Assembly: GCA_037013685.1 (NCBI GenBank)
Contig: CM072887.1
Coordinates: 95,376,347-95,440,346, forward strand
DNA length: 64,000 nucleotides
Direction: 5' to 3'
DNA from: Acridotheres tristis
Lineage: Eukaryota > Chordata > Aves > Passeriformes > Sturnidae
Shown here: positions 13,543-26,644 of the stretch, piece by piece
Numbering within the stretch: the first letter of the stretch is position 1
Layout: each line of letters begins with the position of its first letter
The notes under the pieces: model-generated
Seen by the model: only the letters and a program-made list of their open reading frames with translations
The model's database searches: none
What the model was told of the DNA's origin: nothing
Translations under genes and position numbers: made by a program

Positions 13543-13872
13543 GTTTTCTATTTTGAGGTTTATGTTTTTGTCTTTTTTTGTTTTGGGGCTTTTTTGCTGG
13601 TTTGGCTTTTTAGTTTGTTTGGGGTTTGGTTTTTCTGTTTGGATTTTCTTGTGCGGTTTTTTTTGTTGTTGTTGTTATTTTGTTATTGGGGTTGTTTTTT
13701 TGTTTGGTTGGATTTTGATGATTTGGGATTTTGGTTGGTTGGTTGGTTGGTTGGTTGGTTGGTTGGCTGGTTTCTCAGGTTTTTCAGGTTTTTGGGGTTT
13801 TTTGGAATTTTTGGTTTTGGGGTTTTGTTTGTTTGGTTTTTGTTTGTTTTTTTGTGGGAGTGTTTCTTTGAC
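13543..13872. repeat. Strand-asymmetric GT-rich tract with a (TTGG)n core
   Basis: About 330 bp in which the plus strand is almost all T and G with very little A or C. It contains a near-perfect (TTGG)10 core at 13731-13770 and many TTTGGGG and GTTTG words. Two overlapping 108-residue frames here read as W/G/L/F/V-rich low complexity and are artefacts of composition. The tract is probably a decayed and expanded simple repeat. The G runs could form unusual secondary structure. Confidence 0.85.
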
Positions 13873-16800
13873 TGTGTAAGAATGAATAGCTATATAAATA
13901 CCTCTGTGTCAATGGAGTAAAACAAAAAGAAGTGTCATTAAAACATTAGATCTTCATACATCTGCCTAATAAATTGTTCAAATAAAACCAAACATGGTAT
14001 CAGAATCTGGCTATTTTCTTTGACAAAAGAACATAATTTTTACTTGAATATGGATTTTAAATTTGTTTGAGACTTCCTGGAGTCTAACACAGCCTGGAAA
14101 GCATCCTCATAGCAGAGGAACCTGCCGTCTTTGGGAAAGAAAATAATATAGCTTCTCCCTCTCACAGTAACCAGCATATAGCACTAATTCAGCTAAGAAA
14201 CCAGAGGGTACTACTGCCTAAGCTTTTCTGAATCTAATTTCTATGATTTCTTCATAAAATAATGCTATTTTAAAATCCCTGACATGGATCATGTATTCAT
14301 TTTTTTCTTTTCCTGTATTAAATAAATACACTGATATAGAGCACTGTGCTCTATTCTAAGCAGTAATTTTTGAAAGCAATTGCATCTATATTATTATTAA
14401 CAAGTCCTGTGATTTCTAATCATTATGCATTTACAGTAATTGAATGTGACTGTTGGGAGGAAGGCATAATATAAGTTAATACCCATAGAAAAGAAGTCTG
14501 ATGGATCCGAGGGAAGCGGCCTGCATGTGCAATAGGACTCAGAACAAGCAGACAGACCAGTTTATTCCCTCAGTGCTTGCATCTTGCTTTGATGAACAGG
14601 AACTGTGATTTAGCTGAGTTTTCTTATAAGTACTGTGTTAGGTAATAGACACATGTATGCAAGCTAATGGAAAGCAGACTAGACCTACTGGTCTTGCTCT
14701 TCAAGGAAGATGAAGCAGTTACATCAGCCAAAGGTCTTCATGTACAAAATATTAAATCCACACAGACATTGTAGGCTACTCAGAATTCCAGTGAAACATC
14801 CACTTGAGAGTACATACCACACTGAGGGAAAAGAAACCTTAAGTAGAGATGTAAATATTTTTTTAATCTAACCAAAATATTTCCTAAGCAAGAGACTTCT
14901 TGACTTTACTATAAATACTCTGTCTCTGAAATCTTTGCTTTCCTTCTTGTATCATCTCCCTCCAGCCCTGCTCCTGAAACAGAGTCAGAAGCACAGGCTA
15001 AAGCACAGCTGAACTTCTGCACTTCCTTTTAATAAGGACAGATATGCAGGGAACCAGAAACTAAACCAGAGTAATCAGTTTACCCAGCTAGAGACAGGCA
15101 CTCTTCTCATCAGAGAAAAGCATGCTATTTGCTGAGGTAGATATGGAATATTGTTGCTAATGATTATTTTAGGCACAATTTTTCTACTTCCCTGATATTT
15201 CTATTTCTCTTGTATTTCACATAACAAAACATTTACAACTATAATCATTACACTGTACTTTAAAATATTTTCTGCATGCTGTACTCCTTGATATTTTAAA
15301 ATCATATGGTCTGACTTCAGTGTAAAAATCAGCAATGCTGAGTGACCTTGACTTGGAAGCATCATTTTAAACAATTTTCCAAGCCCAATAATGAAACAAA
15401 TATACAAACATTGCATTGCTTCCAGTAAGGATTTCATAATGGCCACCTCCATGAAAAAGTGATTAAGGCAATTTGAGTTCACTAGCTCTATTTATGTTGT
15501 CTATTTCTTTAATGTTGAAAGAAAAATGCATGGTGTAGTTGTCTATCTTTACACCAAGAGTCAAGCCCCAGGCATTCCTTAGACACTTTTTCTGGTATTT
15601 TGAGAAGACAGCACAGAAGGGTGTATCTGTGGCAACAATTTGAAATTTGCACCCTCTGGCAGATCTCTTTCCATCCGCCCACACTGGAATCATCATTTCC
15701 CAAAGTAGACATGCCATCATACAAAGTATGATAAAGACACAGCAGCAAGACCAGCAGCGGGGGTGGAGAGTGGGGGAAGACGAGGAGAGAAAGAAAACCC
15801 ACACAACATCCTCTGCCAGTCACCATTAAGAAATGTTCTCTGGGAAATCAATTGCTCAAATACCACAAATATTCATTGCTTGGTATTAAGGTGTGGCCTG
15901 AGCTATCTCTTATAAAAAGAACAGCAGCATAGTCTGGTCTCAGATAAGCTCATGCATATTCTTTGGTGGGAGGAAATTTGGGCTTAGATTTCTCTTGGTT
16001 TATATTGACAAAGTCCAAGCTTATAGAAGCAGGAAATTACATATGAGGACATTGTACTTCTGTTTTCACATCTTGCCAAAAACTGAAAACTTTGTCTAAG
16101 TTTCTGGAGCTCAGTTTACCATTCTGTGAAATGTCACAATTTCAACTTACTTCTACACCATAAAATGGACAAAGCTTGATATGCTCAGATGGATAATGCT
16201 GCAGAACTGAGAAGTTATTTTCTGACATTCCACTGGCAGCTGTAAAAAGAAAAAGAGCTCAGAGTTTCCAAACTGAAAGTTATCAACCATTCCAGCTTAA
16301 TTTTAATTTACTCTCCTTTAGATAAAGGATACTTTATGCATATGGTCAAAGGTTGCCTCAAGTAATCTATTTTCTCTCCATAATCCATTTTCCTCTATGA
16401 GCTTATTTATGTGCCAAGAAATAAATTCTCCAGATTTGGTTATTCAACAAGTGTTGAAGAGGAATACGGAGGTTCTATCTGCCACATGGTATCTCCTCAG
16501 AGGCAAATACCTGTGTTCATGGTACTTTCACCACAGTGCCATGGAACCAGCAAAGTTTGCAAATTGGGATACTGGTAAAAAGAGCAGAGACTGCACTCCT
16601 TTAGTTAATTCCAAACACACAAGGTTCATTGAGATTCTAGAACTACTATGTAAAATAGAATAAAATTAGAAGAGTTTTGCTTTTGTGAGAATCTGAAAAA
16701 AAAGTTTGAAATTACTTCCATGCTGAATTCTCATTATCTATTTCCACTTGTTTCATTTAACATAATTTATTTTCATCACATGTATGAAAAGAAAATGCTC

Positions 16801-19240
16801 TCTCAAGCCTGCTTATGTGCTTATTCATTACTGAGAGATGACTTTATTAGGAATTTTTAGAATATTTTGCTTTATTCTATCTAATCTCCTACTGAGATCA
16901 GTCAGAGTTATATCCCACATCCTTAAAAAGAAGCACTAATATAATCCTAGTTTAAAATGTCTGATAATTCTTTACTGTGGGTGTCCATGCTTATAACTTC
17001 AGGGAAAGAAATAATGATTTGTCATGGGCATAGAGGCCACATATCTTTTCAAGAGGCTTCCAGTGACTGCAACTTGCAACTATTGCTGTAAATATAGCAC
17101 ACTAATTTAAGCAGTATGTGTGCTCCTCTGTTGACCCTTACTCTGAGATAGCCTATTAATACCTTTTCTGGAGTTTCCTACAGGCTTCTGCAATGCAGTG
17201 GGTGGACAGCAGGTGGGAAGGGGTTGGGTATGTGGGAATGCAGCCTACTTCCCCACAGCCCACACCAGCACAGCCCAGCACAGCCTGCCAGGACAAAGCC
17301 AGGCAGGAGTGACCAGGGCAGCACCACGAAACAACACAGAGATGGGAAGTCCCCTTCCCATGCTGCAGTTGCAACTGCCCTCTTTGCTTCTAGGAAGCAT
17401 TTCTGTAGGTGCAACAAGCATGTTTCGATACTAAATTTGTGAGAGCACAGGAGCTAGGAAGCTATGACATTAACATGATAAAGCAGGCTGAAAAGTTTGC
17501 TTCCTTAAATTTCCCTCTTCTGTCCCAGAGAAAGGTGGTTATACGGATCAAATCATAGCCAGATTTTGTGTGGTTATGGAGGGTCTTTGCTGAAGCTGAA
17601 TAGTAGAGTTAAAATGTACCTCTGGAAAGCCAAGGAACTGACTGTCCCTACGGCTTGAGTGCCTGAGAAGACTGTATACCAGAATGCAGACGGTTTAAGT
17701 TACAGTTATCTTTCTGGTTCTCCAAAATGAGGCTTTTGAAAATAATGAGACGAGACAGTGAGATAGTGTCATGTTCCCTATTATTCTAGCCAAATTACCA
17801 AGCTTTTTTGCTTAAAAGTAATATTTTCAAAATACCTTGAGTTAGTGTGTTACCATGTTAGAGGAGTTCACAGTGGCTGGTAGCATTTCTTGTTCCAGCT
17901 CCCTCTTTGGCTCAGCATAGCTGTGAAGATGAAATCTCACTTTTCCAGGGAGCTGTAGCCCATTGCAGCACACTGGGAATGCCTGCCAGTCGCTACCCTT
18001 GGATAGAGACATGTGTTACAAATGTTCGTGTATGTGACTTACAGCAGGATGTACAGAGGAGGAGTGTACGGGAGGGGTACAAAGGTTCACTGAACACACT
18101 CTCTCTGTTAGGTTCTACTTTAGTTGGTATTGCCTTTTTTCCAATGTTTTCATTAATAAGGGAGGGAGAGGAACAAGGAGGTCCTGATCAGACATCTGGA
18201 GGCTTGCTTTATGCTCCCACCCAATAAACAGGGTAAATGCTTTAGACAACACAAGCAATTATTTACACTAAGAATCAAACAAAAGACACCAGAGAGAGGG
18301 AAGGCAAAATTTTAATATGAACAAATACTATCATTTATTTTCCTGTATTTAGGTCATCACTATACCATTACTGAAAATTAGTAATGGTCAGGATGTCTTT
18401 CCTGAGGTCTCTAATACTTGTTTTATGCAGATATGGAAACCGGCTGATGCAAACAATGACATTTTCCCCTTGACTACTTCAGTTTGCAAGAGTCAAAACT
18501 ATAAATATATTTCAACTCAATGGCTTGCACCAGAAATGCTGCAGGATTCATAGGCTCCGGATGGGCTCCCAGCTGGCCAGCTGTGTGATCTTGTGAAAGG
18601 CACTTCACATCTGTTTTCTTCCCCCATTTCCTTTGCTTATCTAAGCACTGGTCTCACTGTATGTAATTGGGTGCCTCCCTTTTGCCCTCCAGTTGTTGAA
18701 ACAGAACAAACTTCAGCTTCCTCTCCCCAGTCCCTTGCTTTCATTTTTATCTTTGTTTTCATCTCTAGGAAAATGTGCCTCCTGCATCTCCAAGGGTGTT
18801 TTTGACTGGAACACCCATGTGAAGCTTGTCAGCAGAATGGTAGGTCTCCTAATGACGTGTAAACCTGCTATAAACTTAGGCACCCCAGAATAGAGCTCCA
18901 CCTGGGCAGTCCGAGTGATATCCAGCAACATTCCCAGCAGTGGGCCAGCTGGAGCTGTGTACCCTGTGGCTTGTGCAAAGGCTCAGCCATATAGGGACTC
19001 ATTGTAAATCTGCAGCAGATCTCTCACATCCATCATTTCCCTGCTTGCAAGTCCAGGGGGATGTACTCTAACCTCAACACTCTGAAGCCACTGAGTTTCA
19101 TCCTCTTATCCCTATCTACTCATGCCGGAGAACTTAGTAAGATGAAAGCACTTCAGAGGAACAAGACAGACTAAAGTTTTCATTAATGCCTTGTATCCTT
19201 CCAATAACAAGGAATCCATTAGAGAGCTTGTAGCAAATAC
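13873..19240. other. Intergenic, no gene seen; weak SINE relics
   Basis: AT-rich DNA with a GC-richer patch at about 17190-17400, where frames open on both strands purely through composition. At about 16096-16140 the text CTCAGTTTACCATTCTGTGA resembles the end of a MIR SINE. The minus-strand frames at 15463-15826 were examined and are not recognisable. No exon or RNA gene is supported. Confidence 0.5.
18570..18650 (+). mobile_element. Possible MIR SINE relic
   Basis: The stretch AGCTGTGTGATCTTGTGAAA followed by GGCACTTCACATCTGTTTTC resembles the MIR core, where GCTGTGTGACCTTGGGCAAG is followed by TCACTTAACCTCTCTG. The similarity covers only about 45 bp and was judged by eye, so the call is tentative. 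MIR relics occur in birds at low density. Confidence 0.42.
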
Positions 19241-19530
19241 CCGTCAGTCCTCTCTCTTCAGCATTTCCCACAGGCTGCACATATTTTTTCAGAAGTTGGA
19301 TTAATTTGTCCCTGTTTTACAACTGCATTTAAACTAATGGTGAATTCACCATCTTCATGTGAAGCAAAACTAGATTCTGATGTTTAGTTATTTTCTCTGT
19401 TAAGAAATAACTTCTTATATTGAGATTGAATTTGTTTAATTTCAGCTTCCAATCACTGGACAGTTTCTGACTTACATAAGGAACAACTTCCAGACACTGG
19501 CTGAAAGTTGAGGTTAGATAAATATACATT
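19241..19530 (-). mobile_element. Ancient CR1/L3-type LINE relic
   Basis: The minus-strand frame 19529-19329 contains DWKLKLNKFNLNIRSYFLTE followed by KITKHQN and VNSPLV. This follows the C-terminal pattern of CR1-clade RT ORFs: a KL..KFNLEIR..FLT segment, then a V..HWN segment, then VDSP. The element is far more decayed than the CR1 at 9237-10080 and resembles the old CR1 types of turtles and crocodilians. It was probably inserted before modern birds diversified. Confidence 0.6.
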
Positions 19531-22500
19531 TGTCAGTAAGGCTGAAATGTCCTTGCCTAATTATTTTCAGCGTCTAAACCTAACTGTGTACATACTGTGA
19601 CCAAGTTATTTTTCATCCTTCCCTTCATCTAGCCAAAGAGGTTTGGTTTATTTACCCATTTATTTTCTAATCTCTAATTTATTTGTCCATCTGTTGTGGA
19701 ATTCATTGTAGTATTTCTGGTGGACACCATATTTGAGTACTGATGCAATGCAGTAGCAACAACCCGAAGCACAATGACCTATTTACACAAAATAATGTTG
19801 CATTATTGTAACAGCTTATACCTGGACAACATCAAGGTCAATTATTAGCCTTAAAATGTTTAAAACATATTCCCTATGCCTTAAGACCAGCTTCCTTGTT
19901 CTCTCAACAAGGGACAGGACTGAGTTTGGAGAAAGACTTTCAGTTCTTGTGCCTGGAAAGTCTTCCACCAAGGGTTGACCTTTTTTTAACTTAAATTTTT
20001 AAAGATTTTTTTTTTGTGAGACTGGTTTTATGAAGAATCCTACTACTGAAGTAGGACATATTTTGACATTTTCATGGCAGTTGGTTTAATGTGCCCAATG
20101 TAACTCTGATAACTGCTGAAAATTGTACCTTTATATGGTACAGTCTTATAAACAACTCCAGGTTCTCTTTCTTCTTTTGTTGGTAATGGAAGATTAAGTC
20201 AATTATAGCAGATTCCTAGAAGTGGCATCAGCTACACAGTGAGTTTTTTTAACAGATTTTGGGTTTTAAAGCATTTGGTGATTTTTTTTATTTGTTTTCT
20301 ATTTTATAGTAGAAATGTTGTAAATGAAGACTTTTGCCAGTTAAAGTATCAGTATCCTCAATTCATTAGAGGTGAAAGTAAATGCAGACATTAAAAAAGA
20401 AAGTGGAAATATAGTCCCAAATGTATTATAAATTCTATAAACTGAGCATGAGAGATTAGTTTGGCAAAGCTCAATGAATATTTTCAGTGAACACTGCATT
20501 TACTGCCTTCTACACCTTATTCTAATTAGTTAGTGCATGTAACAATTCTGCTAAAACAATATAAGAGAAACAACACCAGTCACTCTATAGGTGGCAAGCA
20601 ATCCAGGGGGCTTCTGTTGCTTTAATTCCACACTTTTTTCTGAATCTCACATCATGGAATATTTGATTATGTGATTGAGTCCCTGAAAGATTTAAAAACA
20701 TTTAGGTGCACTGGCTTAAAATGAGAAATAGACCCTGGTTCAGAGCTCCACCGACAGAACCGGGCTACTTTTCTTATCTGCTGAGTACTTTACTGTTTAT
20801 TAGTGGAATATTTTTTTCATGAACTAAAGGTTCTGCTCAGCACGGACTATACTGAGTGGAAACTAGGCTGAAGACTCACTTTATGGTTATTTTTTTCAGC
20901 GGATTGTCTCTCTGTTCTTTGTCCAGTGTAATTTCTCCTTTTAAACAAGCATCAGTCTTTTGGGTTGAATTCACTGCATCTATATTTAGTCATCTAAAAA
21001 TTCGTCACCTAGTCTGAGTTTGAGGTTTAAATTTTTTTGACACATTATTGTTAAATGCTTAAAATTAATTTTCAGTGAGGTGAGCAAATACATATACCTC
21101 GAAGCCACCAGCAGAATCTTTTCAGATCGAGGAGTAACTTCAAGGAGTCTTTTGTCTTCTCTCTGTCTTCATTACTGAGATGACTCTCTTAAGAGTCAAG
21201 TTACATCCCTGCACACACTAAAAATTCCAGCTACTTGAGAACTGGAAACATTAAAATCTATTCAGAAATAACAAAAGAAAAAATCAGTATCAGGGAAGCA
21301 AGCTTGTAATGCAAACACTTAACAGTTCTGCACAGCCCAAAATACAAGTTTCTGGTGCCATATGAGCATGTATTTAAACAGCCAATTCTCCAGCATGTGC
21401 TCTCTCAATTGTTTGGGGTAGTATTTGCTGTGTAAAGTAAAGATGAATCATGGCAGTGAGTGAATTTATGTATGTTGCTATTTAAGAGATAGGGCATTGC
21501 AAATGTGTTGCTATGTACAAAGTTGGTTCATCAAGTAGTTAAATCATTTTCTTCCCCTTATTTAGTGCCTCTTACACACAAGAGAGCTCTTGCTCCTTCA
21601 CCTTATCCCCATACAGAACTTATTATGCACGCATAGGCCCCTCATTCGCTCCATATGCTCCATAGTGCTTTCCAAGAGAATTATAATAATGTGGTTCCAA
21701 CTATCATGCCAGTATAATTAACCCCTGGTCTTTTTACTGTATTTTGATACACTTGAAATATTACCTACATTTTAAAATCTCTGCACATTAAACAGGCCCT
21801 TTCTACAATCATTTTTCCTTTCAATTTCTCTAGTTCATTTCAAAATAATCACCAACTTATCAATATGCTCAATTTGCAGAGTTAATGGAATCTCCAAGGA
21901 CTCTTGAGAATCATCCCTTTCATTATTTTTCATCAAATAAATAAATCAAGGCGAGACATCAGAATGTCCTAGCACCTGCCCAGTGTGCCCATGCTGGGGA
22001 AGAGGGAGGGAATAAGCTTCTCCTAACACAGCTCTGCAGTTCAAGAGGCTCCTCACTGAGTTTCTGGACACCTCTGCTCATAAATCTCCTGAAACTGAAT
22101 TTCCTGCTGCTGCTTGCAGTCTGCTGTTTTCTCCTTTAATGCACTTCCAGAGTGCCATGATACCTGTCCCCTTCCCGGGCGGATCAGGGGGTCATCCTCA
22201 CCTTTAACTGCAAGGACTTTAGCAGTGCAAAAGGTCAGTGTTGATTTCTCTTATTTTGCTCAACTTCTGCTTCCATTGTCACCTCATTCAGCCCTGTACT
22301 CTGGTAAATTAGGCATCTGCTGGAAGGGTAGTCAATGGTGCGTGCTGTTGGCACCTCTGCAAGTGGCAGCTTGATGTCTACCACCAAGCAGTGATTAGAA
22401 AAACGATGGCTCTTTTAATTGCACTAAATAAAGCTCTGCTAAGTGCAGATTTGCTGTGTTAGGATCCCATTCTCTCTTACTGCTTTTTCAGAAAAGCTTC

Positions 22501-23539
22501 TATGCTGATAAAATTGTGTAGCGTAAAACAAGGATTCCCAAATAGTGATTAGAAAAATATAATAATAAATTAATTTTTGAAAAAAGAGAAATAAACTTAT
22601 TTCACTAGAGAAAATAAAACAGTGAAAAATAAGGAAAATCCAGTTTAATAATTCCACTGACTAATTAAAGTAATAAATTTCATTTCTTTAAGTGAACTAA
22701 AATTCTGCCAGTTTTCTTTGTTCTAGTTGAAACAGCATTTAAAAGCACCAGTGAAAAAGAGAATTTTAATAAACTGACATACAAGTAACATACTTCCTGT
22801 CTTCAATTTCTCCATTTAATTTAAAACATTATACAATGGGTGTATGTGACAAACAGTAAGAGGGATAAGGGAAAGAGGAAATACATTCAATTTATTGAAT
22901 GAGTTATGACTTGATCTCCCTCAGCCATTAAATAATTCTCACTGGAATAAATGGCATTGATTATTGACTGAGAATAACTCTAAGTAATGACAAAATATAG
23001 ATAGAATAGAGAGCAAGTATTTTGTTGTTGCTTTTCTAAGATTCGTTTTTGGATATCATCTCATTACATTTAGGTGCCATCCAGGAAAATAAAAGTTTCC
23101 TTGTCCTGAGAGCTCTGGAAGAAGAATGAGGTTGCCCTTTTGGTCTGACGACACACTTAAAAAAGGAGATAAAAGGTTTCCCTGTATCATTCATTATTTT
23201 GTTTTGGAAGGCTGGTTTGTTGACTTTTCATAATAACACATAGACTAAAAAACCACTTCTGAATATAGAATAAGTTCTAGGAAAAGTTCTTTATGTTTTT
23301 GGGTTTGAAATGTTTGTTTGTTTTTAAGACAGAACTGCAAAACAAAATGCTTTGCTTTTGAAAGTTTTTGCTTTTATAAGATGTCTTCTTTTCTACTTTG
23401 TGGTGTGCCATTTGTCTCCTATTTATTTTTGAAGCCAGATGGAAAAGATGAAAAAGGAAAGAAAAAATTAATTAGAAGACAACTTTAAGAAAGACAAAAT
23501 TTGAAAGCCAAACATGTAAACTGAAGCATCTTTACAGTG
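19531..23539. other. Intergenic, no gene seen
   Basis: AT-rich unique DNA with short chance frames. The segment at 22040-22380 is slightly GC-richer but carries no recognisable coding content. No repeat family was identified. Confidence 0.5.
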
Positions 23540-24122
23540 AGTAAGAAGATCTTTCTTTGCACCCCCTGTACCAGTTGTTGGTGCATAGGAAGAGGAAGAG
23601 CAAGTATTTCCCTACACCATTGTGGAGCAAATATCCACACTACAGGTCAGAGGACATTGTGCCTCAAAGAAAGCTGCAGCCCATGGAAAACCCACACAGG
23701 AGCAGGTCTTTCCTGAAGGACTGCAGCCCACTAGGAACCTGCACAGGAAAGGTAGGAATGTGAAGGAGCTGCAGAGAGGAAGAGCTCTGTCCAGACTGTA
23801 ATCCCCTCCACCCACCCTGTGCCTTTGGGAAAGCGAGAGGGGTCTGGGCTTGAACATGAGAAAGCAAAGAGGAAAGGTGTTGGTTAATGCTTTCCCTTGT
23901 TTCTCACTACTTAAATCTATATTAACTGGCAATAAATTAAGTTGTTTTTCCCTTCATTGAGCCTGTTTTACCCATGATGGCAATTGTGAAGTGATCCCTC
24001 TGTTTTTTTCTTGACGGAGAAGTTTTCTCATCCTGTTTTCTCCTCTTGTCCTGTTGCAGGGGGGGAGTGACTGGGTGGCTAAATGGGTGTATGACCCTTG
24101 GCCAAGGTTAGCTCATACTCCA
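23540..24122 (+). mobile_element. Degenerate avian LTR with internal subrepeats
   Basis: Two subrepeats beginning CTGCAGCCCA, at 23674 and 23721 (47-bp spacing), each precede a GGA..CC.ACA.AGGAGCAG-like segment. Downstream is an AATAAA signal (23931-23936) and the run GAGCCTGTTTTACCCATGAT, then GGCAATTGTGAAGTGATC and a GGGGGAGTGACTGGGTGGCT block. This order is that of a bird LTR family known to me by sequence but not by a certain name. The 3' boundary is near 24122; the 5' boundary is unclear and no target-site duplication was found. The frames inside it (for example 23557-23763 and 23612-23932) are not genes. Confidence 0.58.
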
Positions 24123-26324
24123 TTTCTTTAAGAGGTTTTCTTACTGAGTTTATATGTTAGAACATCGTATGTGGCAGGAATGTGCCTGGTGCGTCAGCAT
24201 GGACACACATTTTTATGCCTCCTTTTGTATCCAGTTTTTTGAATTGCTGTAAGACTTCCCAGATCTTGTCCATTTGGTATTTAGAGATAAATGCACAAAA
24301 GAACACAGATATCTCAGGGCACAGGGCTGCCATGAGAGTGGAAAAACACTGGTTTTCCTACAGTGAAAACTTGGCTATTGGCAAACAGGAGTCACTTCAG
24401 TGATGTGATGAATGGGGACACACCTAACCTACATAACAAATCACGCCAAGAGGGAGATGCCTTAAAATATCAAACACGTGGGACCGACCCACCCAGACTT
24501 TAACCAAACAAACAGTAATAACATCTGCACTGAGAAGGCCATTATACTCTCTTTCTATACCCAAAGGAGGGCAATAGGCATCTGTCAATGACAATTCATG
24601 CCGCCTATTTCAATCATGTTTTTTTCTCTCAATTAGCTATTGAGAAAGCCCAGATGCTTAGATTTGATGCCTAGCATTTAGACTGCAAAAATAATTTCAG
24701 ATGAATCCCAGCCCCACAGGAGTTAATATGCTTAAATATGCAATAGGCTGCTTAGGAAGGACAGAGAGTCTTGGATGAAATGTTAAAAATCAGAAATACT
24801 GGCACAGGGGTGGAGACCTCTAATTGTAAATTACTCAGAAACTACTGACACAGATGATCAAAGAAAGTAAGGGAAGAGTTCCTTGGATTCTTCCCTAAGT
24901 GCTGATGGTCAGGGTACAGTGTCTGTCAAACGTGAGGCTGGCTGTCTTTCCACCTGTGCCAAAAGTGGTCTCTTGTCTCACAAACATCTGTTTCATTACC
25001 CATGACATAGTTTATTAAAGTTTGTGTCTGCTGGAAGCCCAGAGGTCACAAAATGCAGCTACATCCCCATGCAGAGCACTCCCTTTATATGCCTCCTTGC
25101 TCTTCTGGTCAATCTTCAGGTGCAGTCAAAAATATTGGCTTTTAATTTGTAATCTTCATAAAGCTTGAATCCTGATTTTGTGTCCCTTTAGCACTACAAC
25201 AGAAAGAAAGGGACTGTTGCCAAAATAATGCAATGCAACTGGATCCAGCGTTTAGCAAATGAGCTAATGGCCTCAAGTATAAGCTTGTTTTTGGAACGTG
25301 TCAGTGGTTCCTCTGAACAAGAAATCGTACTAAGTTCCTGCTATTTTGTAGTGTAAACAGGCCGTTAGAAACTTCAGGCCAAGTCCTTGGCTGGCAACAT
25401 CAGCAAAGCATGGCTGAGCTCTTCTTTCAATGCAGATGACATCCTCTACTAATGTCTTCCAAATTTAATTTTTTTTTTCTCCCTTGAAATTTCTGTCATG
25501 ACTCCAATAGCAACACGTTCACTGAAACTTACAGTTCTGCAGCATCTGATACCAGCTGTCAGGCTGTGTTTCATCAGACTGAACTCTTTGTCCAAGTGCT
25601 ACCAGCTGGCGTTGCTTCAACCATCTGGGATCGCAGTACTCTAACCTACGGACTAACGCAGCTCCAGCAGAGTCACGGCTCCCTATCCTTTCCTACAACT
25701 GAATTTACTAGCAAAGTGAAGCAAAGCAAAAGCCACTGCCCCTAATCAAAGCTCAAATCCTCCTAGTGCTCACAATCTCCACATGTCCACTTCCCTCACA
25801 GGGAACTCACTGCTTTGCAGCTTTCAGATGTTGGCTGCTAACTGTGTTGGCATGATTTTGATTCCCAGACTCTGTTGTTGGAAAACACACTATAATGTAC
25901 TCTGAGGACAGTGCAACAAGACTTCCTCTATTTCCTGACTCTCAATTTGTGGTTACTTGTGTAATTCAGTGTTACTTGTCACTTTCCAACCTGCACACTT
26001 ATACCCTGCAAAATTTTACAAACTTTCTACTCCTTCCTCACACTTTTCTTTCATATCCATTAATTATATATAATACCCCTTCCAAGTTTCTTTTTATGCA
26101 ACCACTAGTATTACTTTAGGAGGCTCCAAAAGTGGAAACTTGAAAATCTGTATTTAAAATTACCATGGGGAAAAAAGCCTCCTTCCACTCAATATGTTTT
26201 GGACATCTGGATATATGATGAAACTTCCCCACCTCACCAAATTTTGATTCCTTATTTGATCTCACTAGTTAAACTCCTACCAGTAATCTTATTATTGCTA
26301 TTGAATGCCAGTAATATTATTGGC
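24123..26324. other. Intergenic; candidate conserved non-coding segments
   Basis: No gene seen. Two unique, non-repetitive stretches, 24540-24760 and 25140-25330, have the balanced AT-rich, homeodomain-motif-dense look of vertebrate conserved non-coding DNA. This is an impression only. The short frame 25895-26119 is not recognised. Confidence 0.45.
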
Positions 26325-26550
26325 ACTGTCAAAGAGCCTGGGAATTGCCATACTGGATCAAAGCAGTGATCCATCTCTCCTAGTACCCTATCTCCAAGAG
26401 TGGTCAGTACCAGCTGCTTCAGACAAAGAAACACTACAGCTGGCAGTTTGGAGATTATCTGCCTGCAAGCTAAGTTTCCCTTGTTTAGCATTACACACTG
26501 GCTTATGCCCCAAAGCCTGGAGATTTATATCCCTCCCAGAACACTTGCTT
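26325..26550 (+). mobile_element. Ancient amniote interspersed repeat relic
   Basis: The stretch AATTGCCATACTGGATCAAA, continuing through GTGATCCATCTCTCCTAGTA, CCCTATCTCCAAGAGTGGTC and AGTACCAGCTGCTTCAGA, ends with CTGGCTTATGCCCCAAAGCC. It follows an old repeat seen across turtles, crocodilians and birds, in which GCCATACTGGATCAGACCAA is followed by a GTCCATC.AG.CCAGTATCC segment. I do not know its family name with certainty; an old CR1/L3-type 3' end is my best guess. Frames 26305-26580 and 26400-26630 overlap it and are not genes. Confidence 0.55.
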
Positions 26551-26644
26551 ATGAAGTCAGGTACTGTCCTTGCCTTGTAAATTTACAGATTGGGATAAAA
26601 ACTGAAAAAGCAGGAAAATACAAATGCTGAGGTCAATGAGGCTA

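Noticed and set aside
13553..13920. Two 108-residue W/G/L/F-rich frames resembling membrane proteins
   Set aside because: They are translations of the GT-rich simple repeat (GGTT units give the repeated GWLV pattern).
15463..15826. Overlapping minus frames with a hydrophobic, cysteine-rich start, considered as a signal peptide or membrane segment
   Set aside because: Two phases are open together and neither shows a known domain or splice signals. Chance is the simpler explanation.
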